Assembly: GCF_008728515.1 (NCBI RefSeq)
Contig: NC_044989.1
Location: 81,848,147 to 81,912,146 of the forward strand
From: Papio anubis
Lineage: Eukaryota; Chordata; Mammalia; Primates; Cercopithecidae
Length of the DNA: 64,000 nt
Reading direction: 5' to 3'
Part shown: piece after piece, positions 30,761 through 42,887 of the stretch
Layout: each line of letters opens with the position of its first letter
Numbering within the stretch: position 1 is the stretch's first letter
Notes under the pieces: model-generated
What the model saw: the letters and a program-made list of their open reading frames with translations, nothing else
The model's database searches: none
Told to the model about the DNA's origin: nothing
Translations under genes and position numbers: made by a program

Positions 30761-32974
30761 GCCTACATTATGTGGAATTGGGAATATGGCTTTAGGAGCT
30801 GAATTTAAGACAGCAGGCCATTGCTATTGCCAAGTTTGCTATGAGCGCGGCGGAAGTGACTATGTAGAGAATGTTACAATGAATTAGCACTCAGAATATA
30901 ACCGTTAACATAACAGACTCTAGTAAGATCCTTTTTTCTTTATCCTGCTCTTTCTTCACTCTCTCTCAGTCTTCAGATGCTAGCATTTACATGGAGGTGA
31001 TTTTTGTGGTTAGTATTCTCCAATGAGCTGCTATTGATGTACTCCTTGATCCAAGCTTCCAGGGTAAAAGGGTATCTGGTAAGTGTGCTGATAAGCATAA
31101 GAATATAGTTTGACATGCTTGATTTCTAAATGATTGAAGATATTCATTGGGAGACAATTCTTCATAGGTCTCTCATGATTCTGGACATCACACACATACA
31201 GAAATTGACTCTTTGTTCTGGACTAGCTTTTTAAAATATGGTTATATAGTAAAAAGTTTTGGGGGATATAGTGTCTCCATTGAGATCAAAAGGCAGGTTT
31301 CTTACAGTTTATGATGAAACAGATAGTGTCTCCCTTCAAAGAAAATGGTAGGTCAGACTATTCTCCTTTTTAAAAACTTGGATTCCCTAAATTCATGAGT
31401 CCTTTCCTATAATGCAACCCACTGCACGTGAACGCATTACTTGACACTCTTTCTATTGCCCTGTCCGAATTGAGATTCAAGGAACCTATGCAAACTCTGG
31501 CTACTGGTATTGCTGTGAGTAATAAATCATGCTTCATCTCTAACGCAGAACTCTATTATCCTGTTTCAGCACCCATAAACAATTCAACTTGCAATTAGGT
31601 TAAAAACTCTTAACATTTCTTGGATATGTCCTGTGATTTCAGTATTTGTATGGACCAGTGACTACTTGGGCTTTCCAATTTTTCCCCTTTTGAATAAGAG
31701 TATCTAGAGCCATCATCCTAGGTCCATGGCATCATTTCACGTTGGGTGTGTGGGGACAAATAACTTGTCTGTTTATTTCACAAATCTCTGTACAGAAAAA
31801 AAAAAAAAAAAAAGAATTCAGCGTGTTGTACCTGATAAAATGCACCTATGGAGCCTCATATTCACCTGGGCCTAATTGAATGAACATAATCCTGGAACTG
31901 GAGCTTGATCCTGATGCCTACTAGGACAAGACTGGGGAGGGGGCTATCTTGGAATGGGATGAATATGTTCTATATGGGTGGGGGGTGTGCAGGTGGGATT
32001 TGCTGTGGCTGGAGGACAGACTTTCACAGGATGTACTTTCCAAAGAAAGATATCACCGTATCTCCCATTCCATGTGCTCCTCATAAACCTTGCCTGAGGA
32101 TAATCAGCTCTAAGGAGATTATTGTTACAGGTCCTAATGGTTTTCATTTCAAACCTGCAGAATCAATGACCCTAATTGCTTCTGACATATATATTTGTAA
32201 TCAATCCAGTAACAGTTTTGTCTCCAAAAATGAACAAAACTTTATTTCCATTAGGGTGAATCAATGTCCTTAGATTATTATTTGGGATACCAATTTATAT
32301 TTGCACTTACAAGCTATTTAACTAGTCTTAGTGATTCAATTAGTGAAAACAGTCTCTGCCATTATAATATATATTAGGGAAATACAACAATGAGTTAAAT
32401 GTGCCTTATTTGAAGACCTTGTACATGCATTAATTCCATAAATATATAAAGTACTGCTATTAATGAGAGCAAGGAGCAAGATTAACATTGGCTGGAATTG
32501 TCAGGGAATATATCACTTGATGTGTGGAGATTAGGTGAGGTCTTCAATGATGACTAGTTTGAACAGTTTTCTAACTGTTAAACTTTCTCTCGGTCTTAAT
32601 ATATTGCATCCCACTCATTAGAGAGGATCATTCTCTTTTCTTCGATGTTTTAATGTCCACCATCCATCCTGGCTTTGAGGGACTTTCTCCTACCCAAACT
32701 TGACTGCAAAATGAAAAACTGACCTTCAGCACTCCTCCTTCTCGTTGCTTATTTCCACTTCTTTCCTAACACTAAAGGGGGACAAGCAGGCCTTTCTTAT
32801 TTGCAAGATTTATCTCTAGTTACTGGTGGTTGGTAGAGAAGAGAGTCTAAGAGTAATAAAATAAAAATATGAGGGACATATAAAATATAATGTCCATTCT
32901 TCTTTTCTCTCTGTCTGTGTCAACTGACACTCTTTTAGCAGTGGGGCTCAGAAGAGCACTCTTTGATCTTCGTG
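30761..32974. other. Unassigned sequence with A18 run
   Basis: No gene or family recognised. An A18 run lies at 31796-31813. The 122-codon open frame at 31905-32273 is rich in Gly, Cys and Ile without a recognisable domain, and a 67-codon frame opposes it; I do not call it a gene. Confidence 0.4.
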
Positions 32975-33036
32975 TTACCTCTCTCTCTTTCCCTTCTCTT
33001 TCTCTCTCTCGTTGTGTGTGTGTGTGTGTGTGTGTA
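32975..33036. repeat. CT-rich tract followed by (TG)n
   Basis: A pyrimidine-rich 'ctctctctttccc' segment up to 33010 passes directly into about 11 TG units (33013-33035). Confidence 0.9.
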
Positions 33037-33603
33037 TTTCCTTTCTAACAAACACACACATGTGCCACACTAAAGTTATCATCCTGCCATTACTATTAAT
33101 TGGGTAAAAAATTTAAGAAGCACATCAGTGACCACTCAATAAACACTGAATAAAACTGAATGTCACTTGTATGTTTACTGTGTTCACTGTGTATTTCCAA
33201 ATGAATTGCAAATTTGTCGAGAGCAGGGTTCACACATCATACACTATTGGTCCCATTGCACATACTCCTGGTCCTCATACATGTTGGTCCAGCACAGTGC
33301 TAGCAAGTAAGGCTAGTTCATAAACACAAGCTCTGTTTCTGCTTACCTTCTGTCATGAAGGACCCCACCATCCATTTATGATCATCTCAGCATTAGATGA
33401 AACTAGTTTTCTCTCTGTGTAGCCCTGTCCTTTACTTCAGTGACTGTATTTGAAAATAAGATATCCTTATTTGCATTTCACTACTGGAGCAAGAAAACAT
33501 ATGTGTGAAATTTTACACAGAGAGCAAACTGAGCCAGAAATAATCATGAAAGTATAATATACATTATGGTTAACTCTATCATGGTTTTCCCCTCATTCTC
33601 TAA

Positions 33604-33714
33604 TTATATATATATACACACACACACACACGAGATTATACGTATATATATATATGTAATTAGATATATATAAAATTAGACATATGTGTGTGTTTGTGTG
33701 TGTGTGTGTGTGTG
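33604..33714. repeat. Inverted (TA)n(CA)n ... (TG)n microsatellite pair
   Basis: (TA)n(CA)n at 33604-33631, a TA run at 33641-33655, then 'catatgtgtgtgtttgtgtg...' to 33714. The CA arm and TG arm are reverse complements separated by about 65 bp of AT-rich DNA, so the whole can fold on itself. Confidence 0.9.
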
Positions 33715-33719
33715 AGATA

Positions 33720-35889
33720 TTTGGTGATTTTTTGGCTCCTCAAATTTTGGAGATTTTGATTAGTTCTTAAAAATTTTTATTAGCTAATACTTCAATTGTT
33801 TTACTTATTAAATAAATAAGTTTTGATTCTGTTGTGAGTTATTCAGTAGTATACAGAAAAGCTTGCTAAAACAGTTTAATAATTATTTCTTTGTACTTGT
33901 AGTCAATTATTATTTTTACTTGTTTTATTTGTATTGTACAATCCATGTTGAAAAACCATCCAAATACTTTTATGCACAACTTATATCTTACATAGGTGTA
34001 CGTATATGTGTGGATATGTTTTGTGTGTTTCTAGCCACTAGACACTAGTCATTGCATCATTGTTTTTTTATTTATCTAATTAACTGAACAAACATTCGTA
34101 ATGTTTTTTATATTTTACATACTTTGGCAATTACAAAATGAATGAGGTTTCAAGAATCTTATAAAAAATCATTACATACTCATTAAATCAAAACAAGAAT
34201 AAGTGGTTTGGGATTTTGCAATATTTCAAAAATTATTAGCATTTTGATAGGTGGAAAATAAAATGTTGGAAGAGGGCACTATGAAGTTAAATATATTAAG
34301 CAATTAAACTTTATTGCTCAGTCAATGAAAAGTAAAATTACTAGACTATCAATATTTGACAATGAAATATATTTCTATTACAATAAAGCTGGAAATACAT
34401 ATCAGGAACCCAAAAAATTAAAACATAGCTTGCAATGTAGATGAAAATGAAGTGGCCATGGGAGAAACATAAACAAGGAGAAGGAGAGAGAATGGAGAGA
34501 AGTATGGAGAATTTAAATCTTCTGAGTCAGAATATTAGAAGAAGCTGGGCAACTGAAAAGGAGGAGGCTGCAGCAGAGCACAATTAAAGATGTCCAAATG
34601 CAAAAGGCAAGGGAAGGAAAACTGGTTTTCAGGAAGAAGTATGAGATTAAATGCAGTCAACAGGGGGCAAAAGTGGCAAATTGCATTTATAAATTTCTAT
34701 GTTAGCAGTACACATTGAGGAACAGTCTAGATATATGGGGGCAGCTTCTGTCTAATGACATGGGCAAGGAACACAGGGAAGTTTTAGCAAAGTGTCAATG
34801 ACTATCCCTTCTGGAAGGGAATGGTACGATATTAATTACTTAGCCTTCTCTGCTGATTTCAATGTCATACTTAGTGTAAGCTCTAATTATTACAACTTGT
34901 GGAGTTTACTTTCTTTCTTTTACTCCTATTGCTAAAGATTTGTTGTCAATAGCAATCCATTCAGTGGCAGTATCTAGTGTTTCAAGAACTACAGCTTCCC
35001 TGAAGTGAATGGAGATTCATAGCTGATAGCAAACCATTGTCGAGAATGAGTTCACACCAGCAAAGCTATAACTCCATTCAAAGGACCAGCAGTTCAGTCT
35101 GATAGTGTCCTCCTGAGACAAATAGTTCCCATTTAAGCACCAGGATGTGATAAAAGGGTAGGAAATCGTTACTTTGTCAATATTTCTCAATGGATTTACT
35201 TTAGCTAGCTATGACCTACACCTGCTTTATAAATCATCTCAAAAGTTAACTTTTGAGTTTATGCTGAAATACGTCCCTGCTGGGAATAATCTGCCATTGA
35301 TAGAAGAGTTAACACAAAACTTTTTTTTTTCATCCTTAGTCAGGACCATCTCACTTCTCTTTAATATTTCCAACTATCTTTCTTGCTTTGGTCTGATTTC
35401 ACCAAATGAACAAAGGACTCGAGAAAAGCAACAGTTCAGGTAATGAATGGGTTAGAGTAAAAAACATCATTTGATTTTGTGTGAATTATCCGTGAAAGCC
35501 ATCTGTACAGATTAAGTGAAGCAGCAACTTTGCTTTACTTTCCATGGAAATGAAATCTTGAATTACGTGTACACAATTTTAGAATGATTTGTCAAATGAG
35601 TGAATTTAGTTCATTTTCAGAGGGAAAAAATTACTATGACAGATCTATTTAGTCTGTTTAGGAGGTCCAGCAGACTTGATAAAACTAAATCTTGAATAGA
35701 CATAAAATTCTTGGCAGCAATTGATGTAAACACCAGCCTGATTCTGCTCAATAAAAATCTAGTTTATCCATTAATATCATATTTTATCTTTTTCTGTTTT
35801 CATCATAGTTTGGCTGACTGTATCATGAACATTTACATATTAACAATTTAAATTTGTACATATTTATATAGAATACAATTAATAAATTA
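33720..35889. other. Unassigned AT-rich sequence
   Basis: No gene or repeat family recognised in 2.2 kb. A purine-rich patch occurs at about 34460-34520. Confidence 0.45.
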
Positions 35890-36110
35890 AAAGAGTACAC
35901 TATGAAAATTCAATCTCCCTTCCCTTCCTGGCCTAGGCCGTACAATATTCCCATCAAAGGCAACCATTGTTATGGAGCTGTTCCAGCATATATAAAGTAA
36001 TGTGTGCATGCTTACATTCAGACACACCATTCTCTTTTGTACAAATATTGGCATATTATATTTCCTATTCTACATATTGCTTTTTTTTCTTACCAATATG
36101 TCTGTAATCA
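35890..36110. mobile_element. Old L1 3'UTR-like fragment
   Basis: 'caaaggcaaccattgttatggagctgttccagcatatat', 'tacaaatattggcatattata' and 'ctacatattgctttttt' match the order of an L1M 3'-region block ('gaggcaaccactgtt', 'tccttccagagatat', 'ggtagcatactata', 'cttgctttttt'). Divergence is high and orientation is not assigned. Confidence 0.45.
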
Positions 36111-36379
36111 CAAGATGAAACATGTTAAAATGCTGCTACATTGTTTGTAAACATATTAAAACCACTCTTGAGCCACTTTTAATTTGTAACTATGTCACCC
36201 AAAGTAAAGAAGTTTGTCCCAAATAGAATTATATCTTAAGTAGAGAAAAGTTTAACTGTAGTTCTGCGTATATGCTCTGCAGATTTGTTGAGCTACTTTG
36301 TTTATACAATGCACTAATCAATTTTACTAATCAAAGAGGCCTTTGCTAATAAATTTCTCCACTCCGGTCTTTCCTTTGT

Positions 36380-37340
36380 CTATGAATTCAGTCCATGTAT
36401 TTATTCAATATCTGTTTGAAGAGAACCAGTCATATATCAGGCATTTAACTAAGTGGTCAGGATTTGAAAAACATGATGGACCCAGTCAAAGTTGGTACTG
36501 CTTTGGTAGAGGTGATTCAAAGAACAGGAGGAAGGAGGATACGAGATTAAAAAAAAACACAATGCAATTCAAGGTGATACACATGCACACACACATACGT
36601 GTATATACACATATATTTTTATATATTTATATGTAAATATGTAAGAGATACATTAATCTCACAAAGGGAAGGAGGGGTTATCTTTACTGAATAAGTCATA
36701 GAAATTATGACAGAAAAAGCAACACTTGAATGGAGTTTTGGAGAAAGAAGTTTTCTAACAACAAAAAACACATAGAGTAGCATTGCAGGTGAATGAAGCC
36801 ACACTCAAAGAGCACACAGAAGGAGGCAGAGGAGCAGAAGCAGGAGGAGAGAAAATTTTAAAGGAAATAGGACAAGAAAAAAATGTGCTGTATATGTAGA
36901 GGTACACAGTTATGACTCGAGGTTAAAGTTTAAAGGTAAAACATTGGACAAACAGATGGAGAAATGAGGAGAAGACAGCTTATTTAGATAACAGAAAGTG
37001 TGCACAAATGCCATTTGGTAGTGAAGTGTCCCACTGGAGTACTTTAAGCAATGGAGAAGGTATTGCTTTGTTTTTAAGAAAAATAATTTATCTTGCTGAG
37101 TGGAGGACAGCCTGGAAGAAGGACTTGAGGTGAAAAAGCATTTAGAGGATACTTGTCTTTGCTCCATATAATGAGGCTGATAACAGTGGAAGCAGTGAGA
37201 GCATAGTAAGAAATTATCTGGAGCAATATTTAATAAAAACTGCTGGGTTTACTGGTAATGAGAGTGAGTGGGTGGAAAGGAGTGAAGATAACTCTCAGGT
37301 TTTGGCATAGCAAACTGGTGGATAGTGATGGCAAAACCTT
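36380..37340 (+). mobile_element. Ancient dispersed repeat, about 1 kb
   Basis: The series 'tattcaatatctgtttgaagagaaccagtcatatatcaggcatttaac', 'gaatgaagccacactcaaagagcacacagaaggaggcag', 'ggctgataacagtggaagcagtgagagcatagtaag' and 'agtgaagataactctcaggttttggcatag' parallels a mammalian-wide repeat ('tgtgccaggcactgtt', 'gaaggaggccagtgtggctgg', 'tggtagcagtggaggtggtgagaag', 'gatgactccaaggtttttggcctgag'). I cannot assign the family. A CA/TA-rich patch is embedded at about 36574-36645. Confidence 0.4.
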
Positions 37341-37749
37341 CCCCTGCAGAGAGGACCATATTAAGTAAAATATTCCATAGTTAGTATCATGGTCAAATCC
37401 CAATTTGGAAGGGGCTTGTTATAAAAACAGATTGTATTTATATATACATATATTTTAGGTATATAAGATTTATTTTTTATGCAAGGAATTGTCATTAGGA
37501 ATTTGCTACATATCTGCAATATGAACTGAAAAATACATTTTAATTGAGTCAGGAAGAAAAATAGTATGCCTTATTTCATCCATTTATTTTAGAATAACAT
37601 GAAATTAAGACTCAGAGATATTATAAATGACTTTACAGCTACTATTAAGTAAGTATATTCAATTGCTTACAGTCTTAGTTACCAATCTTTGTATTCTATA
37701 AAATGCCTCAATACAAGCATACATTAGTTTATTGGATATTTGCCATGAT

Positions 37750-37860
37750 TTTAATTTAGCTCTGCCATTGGTTAATAGAGTTATATTTGACAAGTTGCCT
37801 AACTAATCTGTATTTCAATTTTTTTCATTCTTTATATAAAAGAGATAACAAAAACTTCCC
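37750..37860 (+). mobile_element. MIR SINE fragment
   Basis: 'agctctgccattggttaatagag', 'tgacaagttgcctaactaatctgtatttcaatttttttcattc' follows the MIR core ('gctctgccacttactagctg', 'gggcaagttacctaacctctctgagcctcagttt'). Confidence 0.55.
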
Positions 37861-39547
37861 AAGATACATCACAGCTCTGCAACAGAATAACTGATAATAC
37901 CATGAGAAAAAAACACAAAATATTTGAAAGAGTATTATTTATGAATGGCAAAGGCATGTTTTTCTGGTTATAGGTATGTTAACTATGGGTCGAACATGAA
38001 AATTGTATAAATAAGGTGTTTCGTTAGCAGATTACTGACTAAGATGTCATTTATTTTCAGTGTACAAAGTATCTGAACCAGGAGGTGGTAGAAATTTACT
38101 GGAAGAAACTCTAGGGCAGGAAAAATAAAAATGTACATTAGGTAAACAGCAAAGTCAAATATTTAAACTGATGTAAGAACTTGCTTGTGACTGGAAGGGA
38201 TTTAGGTAAAATGTAGAGATCAATGGAAATATTTCTTTAGAATTTGACAGTGGTTTCAGGGTTAGTAGATGACTCAGCTAAGATTCAAGGTCAGACTAAT
38301 CCCAGAGGGTGTTTTGAATGTAAGCATTTCAGGCAGTAAGTATACTAAACAGATTGTGCATACACAAAGAGAGTTCTGTAAAGAGGCTGCAAGTCAATGT
38401 TCAAGTAGCTACCTCTCTTAACATTTGCATTCAGCTGTATGTAATAGAAAAGAAAACACCAGAGACTTCAACAAGATAAGAGGTTTACCTTTTACTCAGA
38501 TAACAAGATAAGAAGCTTATCTTTTACTGGGTAACAAAATATTTAGGAAATAGATAACACAGGATTATGTAATCACTTAGGTATACAAGAGCTGGGAATA
38601 TCAGCAGTGATATTCAACATTTGAAACCACCAGTGTGGCATGGACATAGAACTAATCAGAATGGATACCTGGCCAATCAAAATGGGTTCTGGGCAAAAGC
38701 AACCAGTAAAGCTCTATGAAAATATAGGAGCCAAATGTAATCTTTGTCTGTGATTCAAATTTTATATCAATGCTTATGGCAGAAAAAAAAGAAAAAAATA
38801 ATTTAAGGACATGTGTTAACTGAATCAGTACCCTTTCTAAGAAGTTTCCCCCAAACCCTACCCAGTGACTCCTGCAGATACCTCATGTGTCAAACTGTAT
38901 TCCAGCAAGAAACACAGCTGCAAGACAGTCTAGAAAATATAGAGCTATTTTTGTTTTTATTTAATGTCCTTGTTTATTTGCTTGTCTGTTTACTTTTAAA
39001 TTGGGCACGTTGCTGCCCCCCACCCCCAAAATCAGAGGTCTCTTAATAAAGAAGAAATGGAGGAACAGATACTGGGCAAACACTTCTGAAATTTAGCCTT
39101 TTCTTCCTCCTGTGATGACTAGAGCAGAAGCAGCCAACTTGACAAAATGATAGAAAATCCGAGAAACTTTCAAACTTCAGACCTGACTCCCTTGAGTCAC
39201 TTAATTAATGTCAGCCATCACTTATATAGAGATGTAGAGTAATACAAAAATAAAATAAATTCTAATTAATTGTTGTTATTTGATTTATCCATGTTATGAA
39301 GAAGAACACAGTCTTTAAGTATTAAATGCACTGTCCAAGGGTGTGATCAACTCCAAGAGTCTATAACTAAGCTTCAGTATGCACTTAATACCTAACTCCA
39401 CCAACTGATATAATGCTAGACTGGGTTCTCATTGTCTAAGGACAAAAGTCTGATTCTTATGAACTAGGTTTTCATTGTTGGTGGCTAGGTGAAGTTTGAA
39501 CAGGCAGAAGATGGAAAAAAAAGTTTAAAACTTGAAAATAAGGTTTA
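37861..39547. other. Unassigned sequence with a 32-bp duplication
   Basis: No gene recognised. An imperfect direct duplication of about 32 bp ('aacaagataagaggtttacc' and 'aacaagataagaagcttatc') lies at 38470-38533. Confidence 0.45.
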
Positions 39548-39899
39548 TCCATGCACCACAGACTGATATTTTGGTCATTGATGGACTGCATATGACAGTG
39601 GTCTTATAAAATTATAATGAAGGTGAAAAATTCCTATTGCCTGGTGACGTCATAGACACTTTGATGTAGTAGAACAACACATTACTCATGACTTTGTGGT
39701 GATGCTGGTGTAAACAACCTATTGCACTGCCAGTCATATAGAAGTGTGGCACATACAATTGTGTACAGTATATAATACTTGATAATGAAATAAGCGACTA
39801 TGTTACTGGTTTATGTATTTATATACTACACTTTAAACTGTTATTTTAGAGTGTAATCTTTCTACTTATGTATAAGGAAAGGTAAAACAGTCTCAGGCA

Positions 39900-40043
39900 A
39901 GTCCTTCAGGAAGCATTCCGGAAGAAGGCACTGTTATACATGAAAGATCCATTTATGTTATTTTCTCTGAAGACCTTCTAGTTGGGCAGGAAGTAGAGGT
40001 GGAAGATAATGATATTGATGATCCTGACCCTGTGCAGACTTAG
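39900..40043 (+). pseudogene. Tigger transposase C-terminal remnant
   Basis: Within the Tigger element one frame reads SPSGSIPEEGTVIHERS, then SEDLLVGQEVEVED and DIDDPDPVQT before a TAG at 40041-40043. The acidic C-terminal tail (EVEDxDIDDPDPV) is what this element family's transposase remnant looks like. The catalytic DDE core is absent, so this is a fossil exon-end and not an enzyme. Confidence 0.6.
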
Positions 40044-40094
40044 TCTAATGTGTGTGTTTGTATCTTAGTTTCTAACAAAGAAAGTTTAACAAGT

Positions 40095-40121
40095 AAAATA
40101 AATAAATAAATAAATAAATAA
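40095..40121. repeat. (AATA)n microsatellite
   Basis: About six AATA units inside the Tigger element. Confidence 0.93.
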
Positions 40122-40744
40122 GTGGAATAAGCTTATAGAATAAGGACAGGAAGAAAATATTTTTGTGTAGCTGTGCAATGTGTTTGTGTTTTAAGCTAAG
40201 TGTTACTGTTAAAATGCCTAATGGTTTTTTTTAAAAAGTGTACAAGGTAAAAAATATTACAGTAAACTAAGGTTAATTTATGACCCAAGAAATAATTTTA
40301 AAAAATAAATTTAGTGTCACCTAAGTGTTCAGTATTTATAAAGTCTACACTAGTAAACAGTAATGTCGTAGACCTTCACGTTCACTCACCATTTATTCAC
40401 TGACTCACTCAGACCAACTTCCAGCCCTGCAAGCTCCATACATGGTAAGTGCCCTACACTGGTGTACCATTTTTTACCTTTTATACTATGTTTTTTACTG
40501 TACCTTTTTTAATGTTTACAAACACTAATATCATGGTATAACAATTTCATACAGTAGTCAGGACAGTAGCACCCATACAGATTTATACCATAGGAGCAAT
40601 AGGCTATACCATATAGCCTAGGTGTGTAGTAGGCTATACCATCTGGATTTGTGTAAGTACACTCCATGATGTTTGCATGATGATGAAATTGCCTTGTCAC
40701 GTATTTCTCAGGATGTATTTCCATCATTAAGGGACACATGACTG

Positions 40745-41842
40745 TATATTCCAAAGTCAGAGGACTGAAATTGGAATTAAAAGATTCTATTGGTTTGAAG
40801 GAATATAATATGCACTAAAACAATTGAGGTGAAATATGAACTTCCAACTTATAATTCAATTAATCATCCAAGATAAAAATAGATAAAAATATGCTGCTAT
40901 ATTTAGAGTGCCAATCTAGCCAGGAAAATTTGATACTTGTGTATTAAAAAGGATATTCAAAAGTGAGAGGGAAATTGGGTGTTGGGAACTAAGAAATCAG
41001 AAAACTGGAATCCAGTGGTAGAATTTCCACCATTGAGGGAGCTGAGTTTCAGGAGTGGAATTTCAAAGGACTAAGTATAAGGCAGGAATTCACAGGACAA
41101 GTGAAGGAAAAATAAAGAAAAGAAATTTAATGAAAAAACGAGAATTAAAACAGAACCCAGTCAGTACGGACTGGGATGCTGGGTTATTAAAGTTGATGCC
41201 GAATTATTAAGTTTACATCATAGAACTCCTTGGAATACTTTTTGAGTACCAGGGCTGACTTAAGAATTTGAAACAGAAAAGAAACCTTTCAGTAGAGGTT
41301 AAGTGGCTTAGTAATGTGAATGTGAGCAATTGAGTATGGAAATTCCAAGTAGATCATTACAACTTAAGCATGATTTTATGACTTTCAAGATATTCAGATA
41401 CAGAATAATCAAACATTTTATAATGCCTACAGCAAGGTCTATTTTAGGTTAGCATAGGAAGCAGTTGTATGTAAATTAAAAGATGCAGAAGTTCATATTA
41501 GGATGAGAAACCTTAATGAGAAAGTGCTATACTATATTGTTATTATCACTGAATTCCAATTTAATTTGATTTTTAATACCATTTTAGAAGTATTAAGGCA
41601 AATAAAGCAGTAGAAATTCAACCTGTTAAGGTGTAATCAGACTAGGTCAAGAAAGAATATCCCATAGAATGTTTCTACGACCTTGTCTTAGAGCAGTGGT
41701 AGAAATTATTGGGAATGAAGAAGGTTAAAAAGATATAGGAATTTATGGCTAGAAAGAGATTCATGTAAACAAATATGAGACTGAGTGAATATGAAACGAG
41801 TGTGTCATCCCCACCATCTTTATAGTTCAAGACTTTGTTATC
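40745..41842. other. Unassigned sequence
   Basis: No gene or repeat family recognised in 1.1 kb. Confidence 0.45.
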
Positions 41843-41858
41843 TATAAGCATATTCTTT
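41843..41858. repeat. Target-site duplication, left copy, of the 196-bp L1 stub
   Basis: TATAAGCATATTCTTT equals 42055-42070 exactly over 16 bp. Confidence 0.95.
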
Positions 41859-42054
41859 TTTATTTATTTATTTATTATTATTATTATACTTTAAGTTCTA
41901 GGGTACATGTGCATAATGTGCAGGTTTGTTACATATGTATACTTGTGCCATGTTGGTGTGCTGCACCCATCAACTCGTCAGCACCCATCAACTCGTCATT
42001 TACATCAGGTATAACTCCCAATGCAATCCCTCCCCCCTCCCCCCTCCCCATGAT
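41859..42054 (-). mobile_element. Severely 5'-truncated L1PA 3' end (196 bp)
   Basis: On the minus strand this is only the last part of an L1 3'UTR, from a G-rich 'gggaggggggag' stretch to 'gtaccctagaacttaaagtat' and an A-rich tail that has become (AATA)n/(ATA)n. A perfect 16-bp duplication flanks it. The 3'UTR has the same ACCCATCAACTCGTC double motif as the 5.7-kb L1 at 19898, so the two belong to the same or a close subfamily. Confidence 0.95.
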
Positions 42055-42070
42055 TATAAGCATATTCTTT
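42055..42070. repeat. Target-site duplication, right copy, of the 196-bp L1 stub
   Basis: Perfect copy of 41843-41858. Confidence 0.95.
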
Positions 42071-42213
42071 AAAAGTGAAAATGACCTTGAAAGTTTCACA
42101 CTTTAAATTACAAGCCACTGATAGATCTTTGTGAAAAAAAATACTTCCATTAAATTCAGCAAACATAAATTTAACAGTGTTAAGTTACTTAGATACACAG
42201 TTCCACCTCAGGC

Positions 42214-42718
42214 CTTTATGGTAGTCAGACTTCTAAGGTGACCCACAATGAGAACCATCTCTTGGTATTTAAGTCAGTCCTTTTGTGTGTGGGCTGGCCA
42301 AAGTGACTCACTTTCAACCAATGAATGAAGTCAAAGCAATGGATAGTCACTTCCATAATTAGGCTACAAAAGCACTCCCTCTCTCCTATCTTCTTGGCCT
42401 ATACTCTTTGATAAGCAAGTTGCCATGTTGGAGAGGCTCACACGACAAGGAACTGAGGGCATTCTTTAGTCCAATAGCCCTTAACAAACCAAATTCTGCC
42501 AACATTAAAGCTCTTGGAAATGGATACTTACCCAGTTCAATCTTCAGATGACTGCAGTCCAGCAGGTACTTGGATTGCAGCTTTGTGAGAAACCTTGAGC
42601 AAAGGACTCACCCAGGCCCAGACTCCTGACCCACAGAAACTGTAGATAATAAATGTATATTGGTTTAAGCTGCTACATTGGGATACTTTGTTTGCAACAT
42701 TAGATAACTAATAACAGA
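42214..42718 (+). mobile_element. MLT1-type MaLR solo LTR
   Basis: Recognised from 'atggtagtcagacttctaaggtgaccc', 'gtgtgggctggccaaagtgactc', 'cacttccataattaggctacaaaag', 'gatgactgcagtccagcaggtac', 'cctgacccacagaaactgtagataataaatg' and 'agataactaataacagac', which follow MLT1 in order. The polyadenylation signal AATAAA is in the expected place near 42648. Only an LTR is present, with no internal region. The duplication is not clear. Confidence 0.88.
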
Positions 42719-42852
42719 CTTTCAGGAAGAGAATAAAGGATGAGATAATATCCAGAAACTCTCAATGTAGGTGACAATATTCCTGAGAACATTAATAACA
42801 AAAATTCTAGCTGGAATATGTAGATCTGGATCTATATAGGCATACAGATACA

Positions 42853-42887
42853 TTTGTGTGTGTGTGTGTGTGTGTATGTGTGTGTGT
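42853..42887. repeat. (TG)n microsatellite
   Basis: About 16 TG units with one TATG interruption. Confidence 0.93.

Larger units (their letters stand above)
39548..40744 (+). mobile_element. Tigger-type (TcMar/pogo) DNA transposon, 1.2 kb
   Basis: Left end 'ccatgcaccac' and right end 'gggacacatgactg' are complementary terminal inverted repeats, flanked by TA on each side (39546-39547 and 40745-40746), as expected for pogo/Tigger insertion. Internal landmarks: 'atatgacagtggtcttataaaattataat', 'gccagtcatatagaagtgtggcacatacaatt', 'gtaagtgccctacactggtgtaccatttttta', 'ggctataccatatagcctaggtgtgtagtaggctatacc'. The element is internally deleted relative to an autonomous Tigger. The subfamily (Tigger3-like) is a guess from memory. 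An (AATA)n microsatellite has expanded inside it. Confidence 0.82.

Noticed and set aside
31905..32273. 122-codon open frame, longest outside L1 and the CpG islet apart from the L1-flank ORF
   Set aside because: Composition is unusual (Gly/Cys/Ile) but no domain, signal peptide or conserved motif is visible, and a frame on the opposite strand overlaps it. A statistical chance ORF is the simpler reading.
36574..36645. CA/TA-rich patch as an origin or promoter
   Set aside because: The patch is ordinary dinucleotide slippage inside an ancient repeat, with no supporting motifs.
40509..40754. 81-codon minus-strand frame rich in Tyr and His
   Set aside because: It falls within the right end of the Tigger element, in noncoding terminal sequence.
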